From assembly GCA_024403855.1 (NCBI GenBank), contig JAKSRC010000009.1, forward strand, positions 1 through 64,000: DNA of 64,000 nt. The letters are read 5' to 3'. The position numbers were made by a program, and so were the translations under genes. Shown here piece by piece: positions 43,654 through 53,021 of the stretch. Within the stretch, counting starts at the first letter, position 1, and each line of letters opens with the position of its first letter. A model generated the notes under the pieces. The model did not search any database. It had not been told where the DNA came from and was given only the letters and a program-made list of their open reading frames with translations. The DNA is from Saccharofermentans sp. (GTDB lineage Bacteria; Bacillota; Clostridia; Saccharofermentanales; Saccharofermentanaceae).

Positions 43654-45021
43654 TCATTTGCTTTTTCTATAAATTTCAGTACGTGGCGTGATGAGTCCAA
43701 GTACAAACCAGAAGTAGATAACAACATAGGTAATGCTGCTGTTAAACAAAGCCTGGACTACATATGCAGCAAACATTCCAAGGAAAATCCATGTAAATGT
43801 GCGCTTATTTGAATCCACTTCATTCAGAACACTTTTAACTGCTCCAATCAAGGAAAAAATCAGCAATGCCAGATAGTTTAAAAGTGACGGAACGCCCTGC
43901 GTTACAAGAATGTGGATATATTCATTGTGAGCTTTATCCTGAAGATACATACCTTCCTGATAGTTTGGATCCGAAATGAACACATAGCGGTAGTTATCTA
44001 ATCCTACTCCGCTAAGCCAGTGCTTTGGCACAGACATTAATCCCATTTTCCAGTTATAGAATCTGTCAGAACCAATCTTGTCGGCATCACCATTAGCAAC
44101 TTCCCAATAAGTTCTCACGGTTGCTTCTCTTATGTAATCAGTAAATATGAAAGCAATGAGAAATACCGCAAAATATGCACCCCAAAGAATCAAAAAATGC
44201 TTTATTGCAGGCTTAACTGCTTCCATATCCTTGCGATACATGATAATCAGCGAAATCACATAGAACGCAGTAAGTGCAGCAAAGCCAACCCACGCAAGCC
44301 TTGCTCTGGAACCAAGCATGGTATAGAAAAGGAACGCTGATACTATCGGCAAAGCACACTTTATGGCCTTTGAAGAAACAAGCTTATCAGAAAAGATATA
44401 AAGACCGGATGCGCCGGCAATAAGGAAAACCATCAGAGCGCCATAAAAATTACTGTTCTGAGTAAGTCCATAAGCAGTACGCTCAGCATGGTAGTAAAGG
44501 CTATAAGACAACTCAATATCGAATGTATGAAGGAATCCGAATATTGATTCAAAGATTGCAACTCCGGTAAAACAGATCAGAATATTCTTCCTGTACTTAT
44601 CGCTATCTATAAGGGTCCCTGCAAAGAAGAGCCAGTAGTAAGCAAGGAAATGCATGGGATTCTCGCAATAAAACGGTGAATCTCCGGAAAACACGCCCGG
44701 GTTAAGCGAAAATACGCCGGAAATGGCCATGAAAAGAATCAACGTAAAATAGAAAATGTCGCAAGTCCTGAGTCTTCTTTTTCGAGAGAAAGAAGAGATA
44801 AAATATCCCACTGTCATAAGTGTTCCAAGTATTCCGAACAAAGATATAATCTGCGGTTCGAAAAACGAAGGAATAATTCTGTCATCAAATCTGGTGATGA
44901 TCTCCGTTATGAATTCAACAACAGGCAATCCTACAAGGAGGCATAAAACAACCCTATAGAAGGATTTCTCTGACAAGAGCCTGTCGAGGTTACTATTTAC
45001 AGATACACTATTACCTTCCAT
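43654..45021 (-). CDS. O-antigen ligase/polymerase (Wzy-like)
   Basis: The 455-residue protein has ten or more membrane segments, and the large loop contains WLSGVGLDNYRYVF and KAHNEYIHILVTQG, the hallmark of the O-antigen ligase domain. It polymerises or ligates lipid-linked repeat units on the outer face. It overlaps the preceding glycosyltransferase gene by 11 bp. Confidence 0.9.
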   Translation of the reverse strand: MEGNSVSVNSNLDRLLSEKSFYRVVLCLLVGLPVVEFITEIITRFDDRIIPSFFEPQIISLFGILGTLMTVGYFISSFSRKRRLRTCDIFYFTLILFMAISGVFSLNPGVFSGDSPFYCENPMHFLAYYWLFFAGTLIDSDKYRKNILICFTGVAIFESIFGFLHTFDIELSYSLYYHAERTAYGLTQNSNFYGALMVFLIAGASGLYIFSDKLVSSKAIKCALPIVSAFLFYTMLGSRARLAWVGFAALTAFYVISLIIMYRKDMEAVKPAIKHFLILWGAYFAVFLIAFIFTDYIREATVRTYWEVANGDADKIGSDRFYNWKMGLMSVPKHWLSGVGLDNYRYVFISDPNYQEGMYLQDKAHNEYIHILVTQGVPSLLNYLALLIFSLIGAVKSVLNEVDSNKRTFTWIFLGMFAAYVVQALFNSSITYVVIYFWFVLGLITPRTEIYRKSK

Positions 45022-45826
45022 TGGGATTATCCTTCTTAATCAGATTGCCTTCTTCTATTCCCTGCTTCATAAGCTTAAAGGCCTCTGAAGGCTTCATCGA
45101 ATTCATATAAAGCTTTCTTTTTGCTACAGCAAACCTGAAAGCCCAAAGAACTGCAGTCTTCCCATACAGGAAACTAAACAGCACTCCTCTGTCCTTAAAA
45201 AACTTCTCGTTATAGCCATTGAACCAGGTAGATTTTCTTGGTTCTTCAATACCGATTGTGACAGGAACAGCCTTTATCTTAAGACCTGCCTTTATACATT
45301 CCATAAAGAACAGACTGTCTTCGCCATTTGAATATTTAGCTCCGCCTCCGAAAAGTGTCGAAAATCTAACCTTCGCATTAGTTATGCTTGAAAGTCTTGC
45401 AGCTGCCGCAAAAGCAGGATATCTGCCAAGCGTCCATCTGCTTACACTGGTTTCCTGCTCCGTAAAATAAGTTCTTCTCTTCGCATTAACATTGAAATTG
45501 AACATTATAATGTCTGCTTTTGGATCTTCCTTAAATGCGTTAAGAACCTTTTCTGCATATCCTTTGGTATAGACTATATCGTCATCAGCGAACAATACTA
45601 TCTTACTGTCTGCTGCATCTATAGCCCTGTTTCTAGACCTTCCTACACCACGTTCTTTAGTCTCAAACACCCTGAGTGTAAGTCCATTTGACATTCCGTA
45701 TTCGTAAGAATGCTCTTTACTTCCCTGGTTGATGATTACCGCATCACATTCAAGGTTCATGTGAGATGCCAGTTTAACCGGATCCTTTTCGAGCGAACTT
45801 ATAAGCACTTCAAGATTACGTCTCAT
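45011..45826 (-). CDS. Family 2-like glycosyltransferase, short N-terminus
   Basis: The 271-residue protein lacks the usual first strand but has GVGRSRNRAIDAADSKIVLFADDDIVY (the DxD-type acidic motif) and GEDSLFFMECIKAGLKI, typical of GT-A enzymes. The start at 45826 leaves a shorter nucleotide-binding region than in its neighbours. It is placed within the glycan operon between another glycosyltransferase and the ligase gene. Confidence 0.82.
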   Translation of the reverse strand: MRRNLEVLISSLEKDPVKLASHMNLECDAVIINQGSKEHSYEYGMSNGLTLRVFETKERGVGRSRNRAIDAADSKIVLFADDDIVYTKGYAEKVLNAFKEDPKADIIMFNFNVNAKRRTYFTEQETSVSRWTLGRYPAFAAAARLSSITNAKVRFSTLFGGGAKYSNGEDSLFFMECIKAGLKIKAVPVTIGIEEPRKSTWFNGYNEKFFKDRGVLFSFLYGKTAVLWAFRFAVAKRKLYMNSMKPSEAFKLMKQGIEEGNLIKKDNPNGR

Positions 45827-45835
45827 ATAGTGGCC

Positions 45836-46618
45836 TCATCTTTTGAAATGCAGATACTTTTTAATGCCATTGAAAGCATAGCAAACCTGATAGAAACATA
45901 TCTCAAAGAAATTAAGACCAATATACCTGTAAGTGTTGAGATTCATCTTCGAAGCATTAACCTTATTCGACGATACGGATTTTTTAGAAAGCCTGTAGGA
46001 AATCAGCGGCTCATCAACACCGCAAGCGACAAGACCTGCCTTAAGCATCTTAAGCCAGCATGCAAAATCTTCATGCATATCGTACTCACGCTCTTCATGA
46101 GGCGAGAATCTTAAGTAATCGTTTTTTCGAAGCATTACTGAAGAATTAGAGATGATATTCTGCTTTAGAAGCTTTCTATAACTTACTTCCGTGGGAACAT
46201 GCATTATCCAGTCGTAGTTATTTCCATCGGCATCGATAAAAGCTGATGCAGTATATACAAGATCGCAACCGGTAGTCTTCTGAAGACTAATTTGCTTTTC
46301 GAGCTTATCGGGCTCCCAAAGATCGTCTGCATCAATAAAAGCAATCCATTCTCCCCTTGCAAGTCTGGAAGCCTTGATTCTGGTCTCTAATACACCAAGA
46401 TTAGTCTCGTTTGAAAAAACAGATATCCTTTTATCAAGTTCTTTCAATTTATTGCTTATCTCAAGCGATCTGTCGGTAGAATGGTCATCAACAATAATCA
46501 GCTCGATATTCTGATACGTCTGACTTATAACTGAACTGGCTGTTTTCTCCAAAAATGCCTCACCATTATAAACAGGAAGAATAACGCTTACCAAAATGGC
46601 ATCCTCACGCTTACTCAT
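45836..46618 (-). CDS. Family 2 glycosyltransferase
   Basis: The protein shows VSVILPVYNGEAFLEKTASSV, ELIIVDDHSTDRSL and the DxD motif WIAFIDADDLWE, then EDFACWLKMLKAGL. I chose the ATG at 46618 (GAGAGGAAGACG just upstream); it overlaps the stop of the initiating sugar transferase. The longer frame would begin 19 codons earlier inside that gene. Confidence 0.93.
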   Translation of the reverse strand: MSKREDAILVSVILPVYNGEAFLEKTASSVISQTYQNIELIIVDDHSTDRSLEISNKLKELDKRISVFSNETNLGVLETRIKASRLARGEWIAFIDADDLWEPDKLEKQISLQKTTGCDLVYTASAFIDADGNNYDWIMHVPTEVSYRKLLKQNIISNSSVMLRKNDYLRFSPHEEREYDMHEDFACWLKMLKAGLVACGVDEPLISYRLSKKSVSSNKVNASKMNLNTYRYIGLNFFEICFYQVCYAFNGIKKYLHFKR

Positions 46619-47993
46619 CGTCTTCCTCTCTGTTTCCTTCAGGTTCTTTGAACAAGATCCTCTTGATAGTAACAAGCATTATTCTCAGATCCTCTGAATA
46701 GCTGGCACTTGAAATATAGTGAAGATCCATGCAAAGCTTATCGTAAGGATCTGAATCATATCTGCCATATACCTGGGCATACCCTGTAAGTCCTGCTCTG
46801 ACCTGGAGTCTCAAACCAAATTCAGGAAGTTTCTCCGCATACTTTTCAGCAATCTCAGGACGTTCTGGTCTCGGACCGACAATCGACATATCACCTTTAA
46901 TGATGTTTAAGAGCTGAGGCAATTCATCAATTCTGTACTTTCTGATAACCTTACCTATTTTTGTAACTCTTGGATCGGAAGCACCGGAAGAAATAACAGC
47001 ACCGGTATACTTCTCAGCATCAAGCCTCATGCTTCTGAATTTTAAGATATTAAAAATACGTCCATCCTTGGTAAGACGCTTCTGCTTGTATATGACAGGA
47101 CCACCATCGCAGATTTTAATCGCAAGTGCAGTAATGGCGAATACCGGAGACAGAATAATCAGGCTTAATCCTGCAAGTATGATGTCGAAAACACGCTTGA
47201 TAAAGATATATTCCGGGTTCGGATTGTATCTTTCAACAAGCGCAACCGAAAGATTGTACATATTGTACTGTCTGGAACTGCTCAAAAGGATATCGCCGAT
47301 TTTGGGCTCGTTATAGCAACTGATACCATTCTCAACACAATACTTGATCAGTGCATTTCTCTCATGGCTATGTATCTCCATTACGAAAACCACTTCAACA
47401 TCCTTTATCTTATCTATAAGCCATGCGATTCTTTGTTGGTCAGCAAATAATCTTGTTTCATCAATGTCGTAACAACCAACAAGCTCAAAACTCTTCTGGA
47501 ATTGCTTGTGCTTGGCAATCTCATTCAGATTGTGTTCACTATCGTAAATTATGACTGCTTTTCGCTTCTTAAAGACTTTGAAATAGAGTCGTGAAACGAT
47601 AAAGCACCACAAAGCTGAAGTGATTACCTGGAGAATAAAGAGCACAATAAATCTGAAAGGTTCAGGCAAAGATCTCAAAATCGCGAAAAGGAAAAGATAC
47701 GCAATGATATCTGTCAGAAAAAGAGCAATTATCTGATCGACAAACATCTCAGAAGCACTTACATGGCTAATTTTAAAAGCATCATAAATTCTTATAAAAA
47801 CACAATACAGCACAGCATATGAAGCTACGAACAGAATGCTTCCTTCTTTACTGAATTCGTATTCACTGATGCTCTTTGAATAGTATGTCAGCCATATATA
47901 AGCCAGCGGTATACAAATCAAAATAATGTTCAGTAATTTTACTGAACGAACAGCGATGTCATGACCTAATCTGCTTTTTCCACGCATACGCAC
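46611..47993 (-). CDS. Initiating undecaprenyl-phosphate sugar transferase (WcaJ-like)
   Basis: The 460-residue protein has five predicted membrane helices in the N-terminal half, a Rossmann-like middle (KAVIIYDSEHNLNEIAKH) and the catalytic domain with KRVFDIILAGLSLIILSPVF, KFRSMRLDAE, RKYRIDELPQLLNIIKGDMSIVGPRPERPE and GYAQVYGRY. It moves the first sugar phosphate onto the lipid carrier and starts the glycan operon, so it should set the repeat unit's first sugar. Confidence 0.95.
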   Translation of the reverse strand: MRMRGKSRLGHDIAVRSVKLLNIILICIPLAYIWLTYYSKSISEYEFSKEGSILFVASYAVLYCVFIRIYDAFKISHVSASEMFVDQIIALFLTDIIAYLFLFAILRSLPEPFRFIVLFILQVITSALWCFIVSRLYFKVFKKRKAVIIYDSEHNLNEIAKHKQFQKSFELVGCYDIDETRLFADQQRIAWLIDKIKDVEVVFVMEIHSHERNALIKYCVENGISCYNEPKIGDILLSSSRQYNMYNLSVALVERYNPNPEYIFIKRVFDIILAGLSLIILSPVFAITALAIKICDGGPVIYKQKRLTKDGRIFNILKFRSMRLDAEKYTGAVISSGASDPRVTKIGKVIRKYRIDELPQLLNIIKGDMSIVGPRPERPEIAEKYAEKLPEFGLRLQVRAGLTGYAQVYGRYDSDPYDKLCMDLHYISSASYSEDLRIMLVTIKRILFKEPEGNREEDDE

Positions 47994-48060
47994 CTTTTAT
48001 TAATCTATCCCCACGACGATTATACTATACGACACGCAATTTCTCACATTCTGAATTCAA

Positions 48061-48095
48061 ACAAAAGAAAGAGGCTGCCCATTAAGGACAGCCTC
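48061..48095 (-). terminator. Terminator after the SPFH gene
   Basis: The stem GAGGCTG-CC / GG-CAGCCTC (with one mismatch) is followed on the minus strand by TTTCTTTTGTTT. Confidence 0.85.
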
Positions 48096-48121
48096 CATTA
48101 TTGATTAAGTTAGACGAAAGA

Positions 48122-49495
48122 TTAAAGAATCTTTGTACCACACTCAGGGCAGAACTTAGGCATATTGCCGTCTGCAGGCTTAAAGCCACACTGAGGGCAA
48201 GCTGTAGGAGCTGCTGCAGGAGCGGGCTTTCCGCAGTTACCGCAGAACTTACCTGTATTGCCTGTCTGTCCGCACTCACATGTCCAACCAGCTGCTACGG
48301 GAGCGGGCTGAGCGCTGCCACAGTTACCACAGAACTTACCTGTGTTGCCTGTCTGGCCGCAAGAACATGTCCAACCAGCTGCTACGGGAGCTGCTGCAGG
48401 AGCTGCCTGCTGCTGAGGAGCGAAGAAACCACCCTGAGGAGCGGGCTGTGCATTCTGAACTGCACCGATAGCTGCTGCTGTAGCATTGTTGCCACCAACT
48501 GCACCCATCATGCCGAGACCCATGAAGCCGTTAACAGCGCCGTTTGCGTTTGCGCCTGCAGCCTTCATAGCTTCTGTCTGGCCCAATGCAACTGCTGCGC
48601 CCAAAGCTGAAGGATCGCTACCATAGAGCTTAGCCTCATCGACCTTCTCGATTCTTTCACGTGACTTATCGTCAGGTGTAACGGAAGCGATAGCAACTGT
48701 CTCTACAACGATACCTCTCTTCTGGAGCCATTCGTCATCAAGGCAATCCTGCATGTATCTTCTGAACTCACCCTGCTTTGAAGGGAGTGTGGAGAACATG
48801 ATACCGTTCGGGTAAGGGCCACCGCACTTATTGAGTGTCTCTGTAATGTTGTCAAGGAACTCAAGGCGAGGCTGCTGAGGCTTAGCAGGTGTACCCATGA
48901 ACTCAGCTACTGTGTACTCGTCTCTTACGTTACCGGAAATGTTTCTGAAGAAAGTAACAGGATTCTCAACTCTGAAAGAGAATGTACCATTCAAACGAAT
49001 GTAGATGTTACGATATTCAGGGTCTGCATAAGGTACAGGTGAAGGTGTACCGAAGTTCTGATTCATCATCTCGAGCTTGTTTACGAAGTAAACTCTCTGC
49101 TGCTGCTGAATCTCTCCACCCATCTTCATACGGTTCCAAACGTCAGCGATAGAAGCCTTGAGGTTCTCACCGAAATTCTTGTTTGCAAGAACTGAAGGTG
49201 CTGTGGATGTATCCCACTTGTAAGCGCCTGCGTCAGATACTACATCAACGATCTCGCCATTGTTAACGAGGAGGCAGTAACATCCTTCAGGTACGTTGAT
49301 GATAGAGCCATTGGAAATAACTTCGGAATTACCCTTGTTTCTTCCCTTCTCCATCTTGTTTGCGCCCTTCTTGACAAGAATATCCTGTCCCAAAGAATCC
49401 TGAGTAAAGAACTCAAGATACTGATCTGAAATCTGGCTGTTAATAGAGTCAAATGTTGTGCCTGCCACATTTCTGATTAAGCTAATCAATCCCAT
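48122..49495 (-). CDS. SPFH-domain protein with C-terminal zinc ribbons (YdjI-like)
   Basis: The 457-residue protein has an SPFH/virion-core-like body (about residues 1-290) starting MGLISLIRNVAGTTFDSI, then an Ala/Gln-rich region. At the end come three zinc ribbons, two nearly identical (CxCGQTGNTGKFCGNCG at about 374-430) and a CPQCG...CPECG one. Relatives such as B. subtilis YdjI act in membrane-stress or fluid-domain organisation with a partner. AGGAGGAATAG lies upstream. The duplicated ribbon suggests a recent tandem duplication. Confidence 0.88.
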   Translation of the reverse strand: MGLISLIRNVAGTTFDSINSQISDQYLEFFTQDSLGQDILVKKGANKMEKGRNKGNSEVISNGSIINVPEGCYCLLVNNGEIVDVVSDAGAYKWDTSTAPSVLANKNFGENLKASIADVWNRMKMGGEIQQQQRVYFVNKLEMMNQNFGTPSPVPYADPEYRNIYIRLNGTFSFRVENPVTFFRNISGNVRDEYTVAEFMGTPAKPQQPRLEFLDNITETLNKCGGPYPNGIMFSTLPSKQGEFRRYMQDCLDDEWLQKRGIVVETVAIASVTPDDKSRERIEKVDEAKLYGSDPSALGAAVALGQTEAMKAAGANANGAVNGFMGLGMMGAVGGNNATAAAIGAVQNAQPAPQGGFFAPQQQAAPAAAPVAAGWTCSCGQTGNTGKFCGNCGSAQPAPVAAGWTCECGQTGNTGKFCGNCGKPAPAAAPTACPQCGFKPADGNMPKFCPECGTKIL

Positions 49496-49588
49496 ATTGC
49501 TATTCCTCCTAGGTACTTGGTCGGATTACCTCCGCCATTAAAAATAATATCATTTAATTAACAAAACAACAATAATTATGAAGTGATA

Positions 49589-50266
49589 TCAGTAAGCGTA
49601 ATATATCTTCCTGCTCATTCTGAGAAGTTCTCTTTCAGAGAGCATCCCATCCGGAATATCAACGCCTTCCATAACCGTGTTTGCGATAAGCGGTACATTT
49701 GTGATCTTGGAAGCTTCAAGAATCTTCTGTTCACCTTCTTTAATCATCTCAGCAGTTGTCTCTTCCAGGAGATTGGTGTTGTTGATATATCCGTCAATCT
49801 TAAAGCCTGCTGCAGCAGAAAGCTCATTTGTCATGATGGCAATCTGTTCTGCATCTGAAGTAAATGGTCTCAAAGTATTAACTGCCATATAGATGACGGC
49901 ATCAGTATTTTCGATTCTCTTTCTAATTGAGCCAAGAACCAGAGCACCCATATCTTCTCCACCGATATCGAAAATTCCCTGATAGGATTCATCGTCGAAA
50001 ATGACATACATATCAGGCGGCAACACCGGAGCATCTACATTTGAACCGGCATACATCGGTGTTACAAGTCTGATATTTGCTTCTTCAAGTGCACCGGCAC
50101 AGTCAGAAGAACGATAGAACGGATTTACGATATCCATATCTGCGATAAGGAGCTTCTTGTCCGGCATTGCTTTTCGCTGGGCAAGGGAAAGATTTACGGC
50201 AATCTCAGATTTACCGCTTCCGTATGCTCCGATAATAATTGTTAAACGATGGTCAAGATAAAACAT
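49589..50266 (-). CDS. P-loop ATPase of the MinD/CobQ type
   Basis: The 225-residue protein has a P-loop GAYGSGKSEIAVNL, LLIADMDIVNPFYRSSD and FDIGGEDMG as a Walker B-like segment, and an NTNLL nucleotide-contact motif. Related proteins occur beside ABC exporters in Clostridia; the role is not known. Its ATG overlaps the permease stop (TGATG), so it belongs to the ABC operon. Confidence 0.75.
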   Translation of the reverse strand: MFYLDHRLTIIIGAYGSGKSEIAVNLSLAQRKAMPDKKLLIADMDIVNPFYRSSDCAGALEEANIRLVTPMYAGSNVDAPVLPPDMYVIFDDESYQGIFDIGGEDMGALVLGSIRKRIENTDAVIYMAVNTLRPFTSDAEQIAIMTNELSAAAGFKIDGYINNTNLLEETTAEMIKEGEQKILEASKITNVPLIANTVMEGVDIPDGMLSERELLRMSRKIYYAY

Positions 50267-51333
50267 CAGAACAAATTCCTCTTTCTAAAAACAAAATAGC
50301 TTGATCCTGCAGTTGCAATCATCCACGCAAGTGACTTTCCAATATAGATAAGATTGAGTGTTGAATACTTAACATGCATCGATTCAGTTTTCTTAAAATC
50401 CTGGGGTGAAAGACCTGAATAGTCATAATTAAAAGACATTATTCCGTTGGTGATAGTCTCTGAAAAGTCCAATTCTTCATCATATGTAAGATCATCAGTC
50501 AAAAGAGTCATGAAATCACAGCCATAATCACCGCTAAAACCCAGTGTGGAAACTACATATACCGGATGGCAGAGTTTCCAAGGGAGTCCAAGGTAAGAGT
50601 CTCTGTTAAAATCTTTCTCAAGCTCTCGGACATCATCCTTGGTTAAATAACCTTCCTGTACCATCTCCTCATACGCAACATGTCTTCTGGCAATATAATC
50701 ATCGACAGCCTTTGAAGGAATATTATAGCTGCCGACAACAGCTGTGGCAGTAGACATAGTCATTACAATGATTATCGAAAAGATAATCGGAAGAGCACGC
50801 TTCTTGAATACAAGTGACATAGCGACAAAGAATACCGTAAATACCAACAGTGTCATGATTCCTGCCAGGAATCTTACAAGCATCTCGCCTCTGTTAATAT
50901 CAACGCCAAAGCCAGTAATAAGAAGGCCTAAGAATGCGAAGCCAATATAAATAACCGAGAAGGCAACTGTTGCAGCAATCTGTGTAATGAGATAAGAGAA
51001 GAAAATCTCTGTTCTTGAGTGGCCACCAATTATCTTATTGCGAACAACGCCACTGGAAAAATCGCTTCCAATGTGAAGACAAGTAAACAATGCAATAAAC
51101 TTCGGTAATTCATTGATGAAAGCAATAGAAACAAGCCATGTTAATCTTCTGTGCTCAGATGCAGTCAGGATAAAATCAGCGAAAGTAAGTCCGGATTCCT
51201 TCATTACGAATCCGATTGCAAGTCTGTATACAGCTGTAGCAAGCAAAGGCCATACAACACAATAGCCTACTACGATCCTGAAGAACACACTCTTAAATAT
51301 TCTTCTAAATTCAAACTTCAATAACTCAGGCAT
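50266..51333 (-). CDS. ABC-2 type transporter permease
   Basis: The 355-residue protein has an N-terminal amphipathic MPELLKFEFRRIFKS, six predicted membrane segments and a large outer loop before the last one (about residues 205-320). This is the usual layout of ABC-2 export permeases. The ATG overlaps the ATPase stop by 8 bp. Confidence 0.85.
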   Translation of the reverse strand: MPELLKFEFRRIFKSVFFRIVVGYCVVWPLLATAVYRLAIGFVMKESGLTFADFILTASEHRRLTWLVSIAFINELPKFIALFTCLHIGSDFSSGVVRNKIIGGHSRTEIFFSYLITQIAATVAFSVIYIGFAFLGLLITGFGVDINRGEMLVRFLAGIMTLLVFTVFFVAMSLVFKKRALPIIFSIIIVMTMSTATAVVGSYNIPSKAVDDYIARRHVAYEEMVQEGYLTKDDVRELEKDFNRDSYLGLPWKLCHPVYVVSTLGFSGDYGCDFMTLLTDDLTYDEELDFSETITNGIMSFNYDYSGLSPQDFKKTESMHVKYSTLNLIYIGKSLAWMIATAGSSYFVFRKRNLF

Positions 51334-52234
51334 TAGACTTACCTCCTACAAAATTTACAAAGTAAGTCTCAAGGTCAGTCTCCCTGGTGACTACGCGAGC
51401 AATGTTAACTCCGGCTTCATTTGCCGCAACAACGATCTTGGTAAGGTTGTAATAACCCTTTGCATGAACTACGCCGGATTCACTGTCATATCTGGCTGTA
51501 AGCCCATTTGCTGTAAGAATAGGAATAAGCAGATCAGGTGTTCCTGTATAGAACTCTGTGTGAAGTCCCCCTGCATCTTCAAGATATTCAGCCTTAATCT
51601 CCTTAACGACTGTACCGCCCTCAACAAATGCAAAATCGGTAGCAAGTTTGGAAAGCTCAGACAGAATATGGCTCGAAATAATTATCGTGACACCCTTATC
51701 TCTGTTAAGAGAAATAAGAAGATCTCTTATCTGGATAATTCCCTGCGGATCAAGGCCGTTAATAGGTTCGTCCAAAATCAACACTTCAGGATTACCTGCC
51801 ATAGCCATAGCTATGCCAAGACGCTGACGCATACCCAATGAGAAATTGCCGGCCTTTTTCTTTCCTGTATTGCCAAGTCCAACAAATTCAAGGAGTTTAT
51901 CTACTGAATCATCAACTTTCAATCCAAGATTGATGTACTGATAAATCAGATTCTCCCTTGCAGATGCGTGAGGAAAAATCGAAGGGATTTCAACCAAAGC
52001 TCCTAAATTGCCAAGCTTTTTGTGATCAAAACCATATTCGACGGTTCCTTTGGTAGGTTCCTGAAGACCAGACATAATTCTCATGATCGTGGTCTTACCT
52101 GCACCGTTCCTTCCGACAAGTCCGAAAATCGAACCCTTCGGAACGATAAAGCTCATATCCTGAAGTACGTGAGTTTTGCCGTAATCTTTGAATACGCCAC
52201 TCACCTTCATCACATATTCTTGTGTTTCAGCCAC
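51326..52234 (-). CDS. ABC transporter ATP-binding protein
   Basis: The 302-residue ATPase has Walker A GRNGAGKT, the signature SLGMRQRLGIAMAMAG, Walker B VLILDEPINGLDP and a His switch in SSHILSE. The C-terminal part (about 215-300) has the regulatory domain typical of bacitracin/lantibiotic-type exporters. The substrate is unknown; it forms one exporter with the permease downstream. Confidence 0.93.
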   Translation of the reverse strand: MAETQEYVMKVSGVFKDYGKTHVLQDMSFIVPKGSIFGLVGRNGAGKTTIMRIMSGLQEPTKGTVEYGFDHKKLGNLGALVEIPSIFPHASARENLIYQYINLGLKVDDSVDKLLEFVGLGNTGKKKAGNFSLGMRQRLGIAMAMAGNPEVLILDEPINGLDPQGIIQIRDLLISLNRDKGVTIIISSHILSELSKLATDFAFVEGGTVVKEIKAEYLEDAGGLHTEFYTGTPDLLIPILTANGLTARYDSESGVVHAKGYYNLTKIVVAANEAGVNIARVVTRETDLETYFVNFVGGKSNA

Positions 52235-52343
52235 AAATGTATCTCCTTATAATTCCCAATATATCTGTCTTAATAAACAGGTACTGTGTAATTATAACAA
52301 ATACGGCAAAAACAACCTCAATGCAACCTAAAAAATCAGGTAA

Positions 52344-52949
52344 TTACTTTACAATTTTGCCGGCACGCTCAGCTATAAGAACTGCAACTACCAGTTTTAC
52401 GATATCAGGAACGATGAACGGAATTACACACCAGCCAAGAACTGTTGCAAGTCCAACCGGGCCTGTCTGAGCGGCATAAACGGTCATGAACCAGATAACA
52501 CCGACTACATACATTACGAGTTCGAAAATAACGGAAATCAGCACACCAAAGATCCAGGTCTTGACTGTACCCTTCATGAGTTTCTTGAAAGCAACCTTTT
52601 CGAGAAGCCAGAAAACAAGTCCTGCAACTACAAATCCAACAAGGAAACCGCCTGTAGGGCCGGCAAATGAAGCGATTCCACCTTTGAAGCCGGCGAAAAC
52701 AGGAACTCCAACTGCACCCAAAGCCAGATATACAGCAACTGCAATTGTTCCTCTTTTGCCTCCGATAGTGAGCATGACTGCCAGAATAGCTAAAGTCTGG
52801 AGTGTAAAAGGAACAGGACCTATCGGGATACTAATCCAGGAGCATACAGTAATAAGGGCTGCAGAAATTGCAATAAGCGCCATATCGTATATCAGCTTTC
52901 TATTTTTGGAAGCCTGAGAATTTTCTTTTTTAGTATTTGAATTTGACAT
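52344..52949 (-). CDS. bioY: Biotin transporter BioY
   Basis: BioY is the substrate-binding membrane subunit of energy-coupling-factor biotin uptake. The protein has six membrane segments, with the family motifs GPVPFTLQTLAILAVML, GKRGTIAVAVYLALGAVGVPVF and GPTGGFLVGF. I chose the ATG at 52949 (AGAGG six bases upstream) over the longer frame from 52979, which has no ribosome binding site and overlaps the operator. It lacks adjacent EcfA/EcfT genes, as is common. Confidence 0.94.
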   Translation of the reverse strand: MSNSNTKKENSQASKNRKLIYDMALIAISAALITVCSWISIPIGPVPFTLQTLAILAVMLTIGGKRGTIAVAVYLALGAVGVPVFAGFKGGIASFAGPTGGFLVGFVVAGLVFWLLEKVAFKKLMKGTVKTWIFGVLISVIFELVMYVVGVIWFMTVYAAQTGPVGLATVLGWCVIPFIVPDIVKLVVAVLIAERAGKIVK

Positions 52950-52979
52950 TGTAAACCTCTTTGCGTTTTTAGTTGACAA
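52949..52979. promoter_or_regulatory. BirA-like biotin operator upstream of bioY
   Basis: The half-sites TTGTAAACC (52949-52957) and AGTTGACAA (52971-52979) are 13 bases apart. This matches the spacing and most bases of the Firmicutes BirA operator TTGTTAACC-N13-GGTTAACAA (one mismatch in the first half, two in the second). It covers the ribosome binding site and the region just after the predicted transcription start, so biotin-BirA would repress bioY. Confidence 0.6.
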
Positions 52980-52984
52980 TCGAA

Positions 52985-53013
52985 AGTTTACACGACAACA
53001 TTCGTAAAATCAA
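52985..53013 (-). promoter_or_regulatory. Predicted bioY promoter
   Basis: TTGATT (53013-53008) and TAAACT (52990-52985) are spaced 17 bases on the minus strand, just past the ATP-grasp gene stop. The start would lie at about 52978, at the edge of the BirA-like operator. Confidence 0.5.
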
Positions 53014-53021
53014 TATCAAAA

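Noticed and set aside
52985..52993. AGTTTACAC as an alternative second half of the BirA site
   Set aside because: It would need a 27-base spacer, while the known operator uses about 13; the half-site at 52971-52979 fits better.
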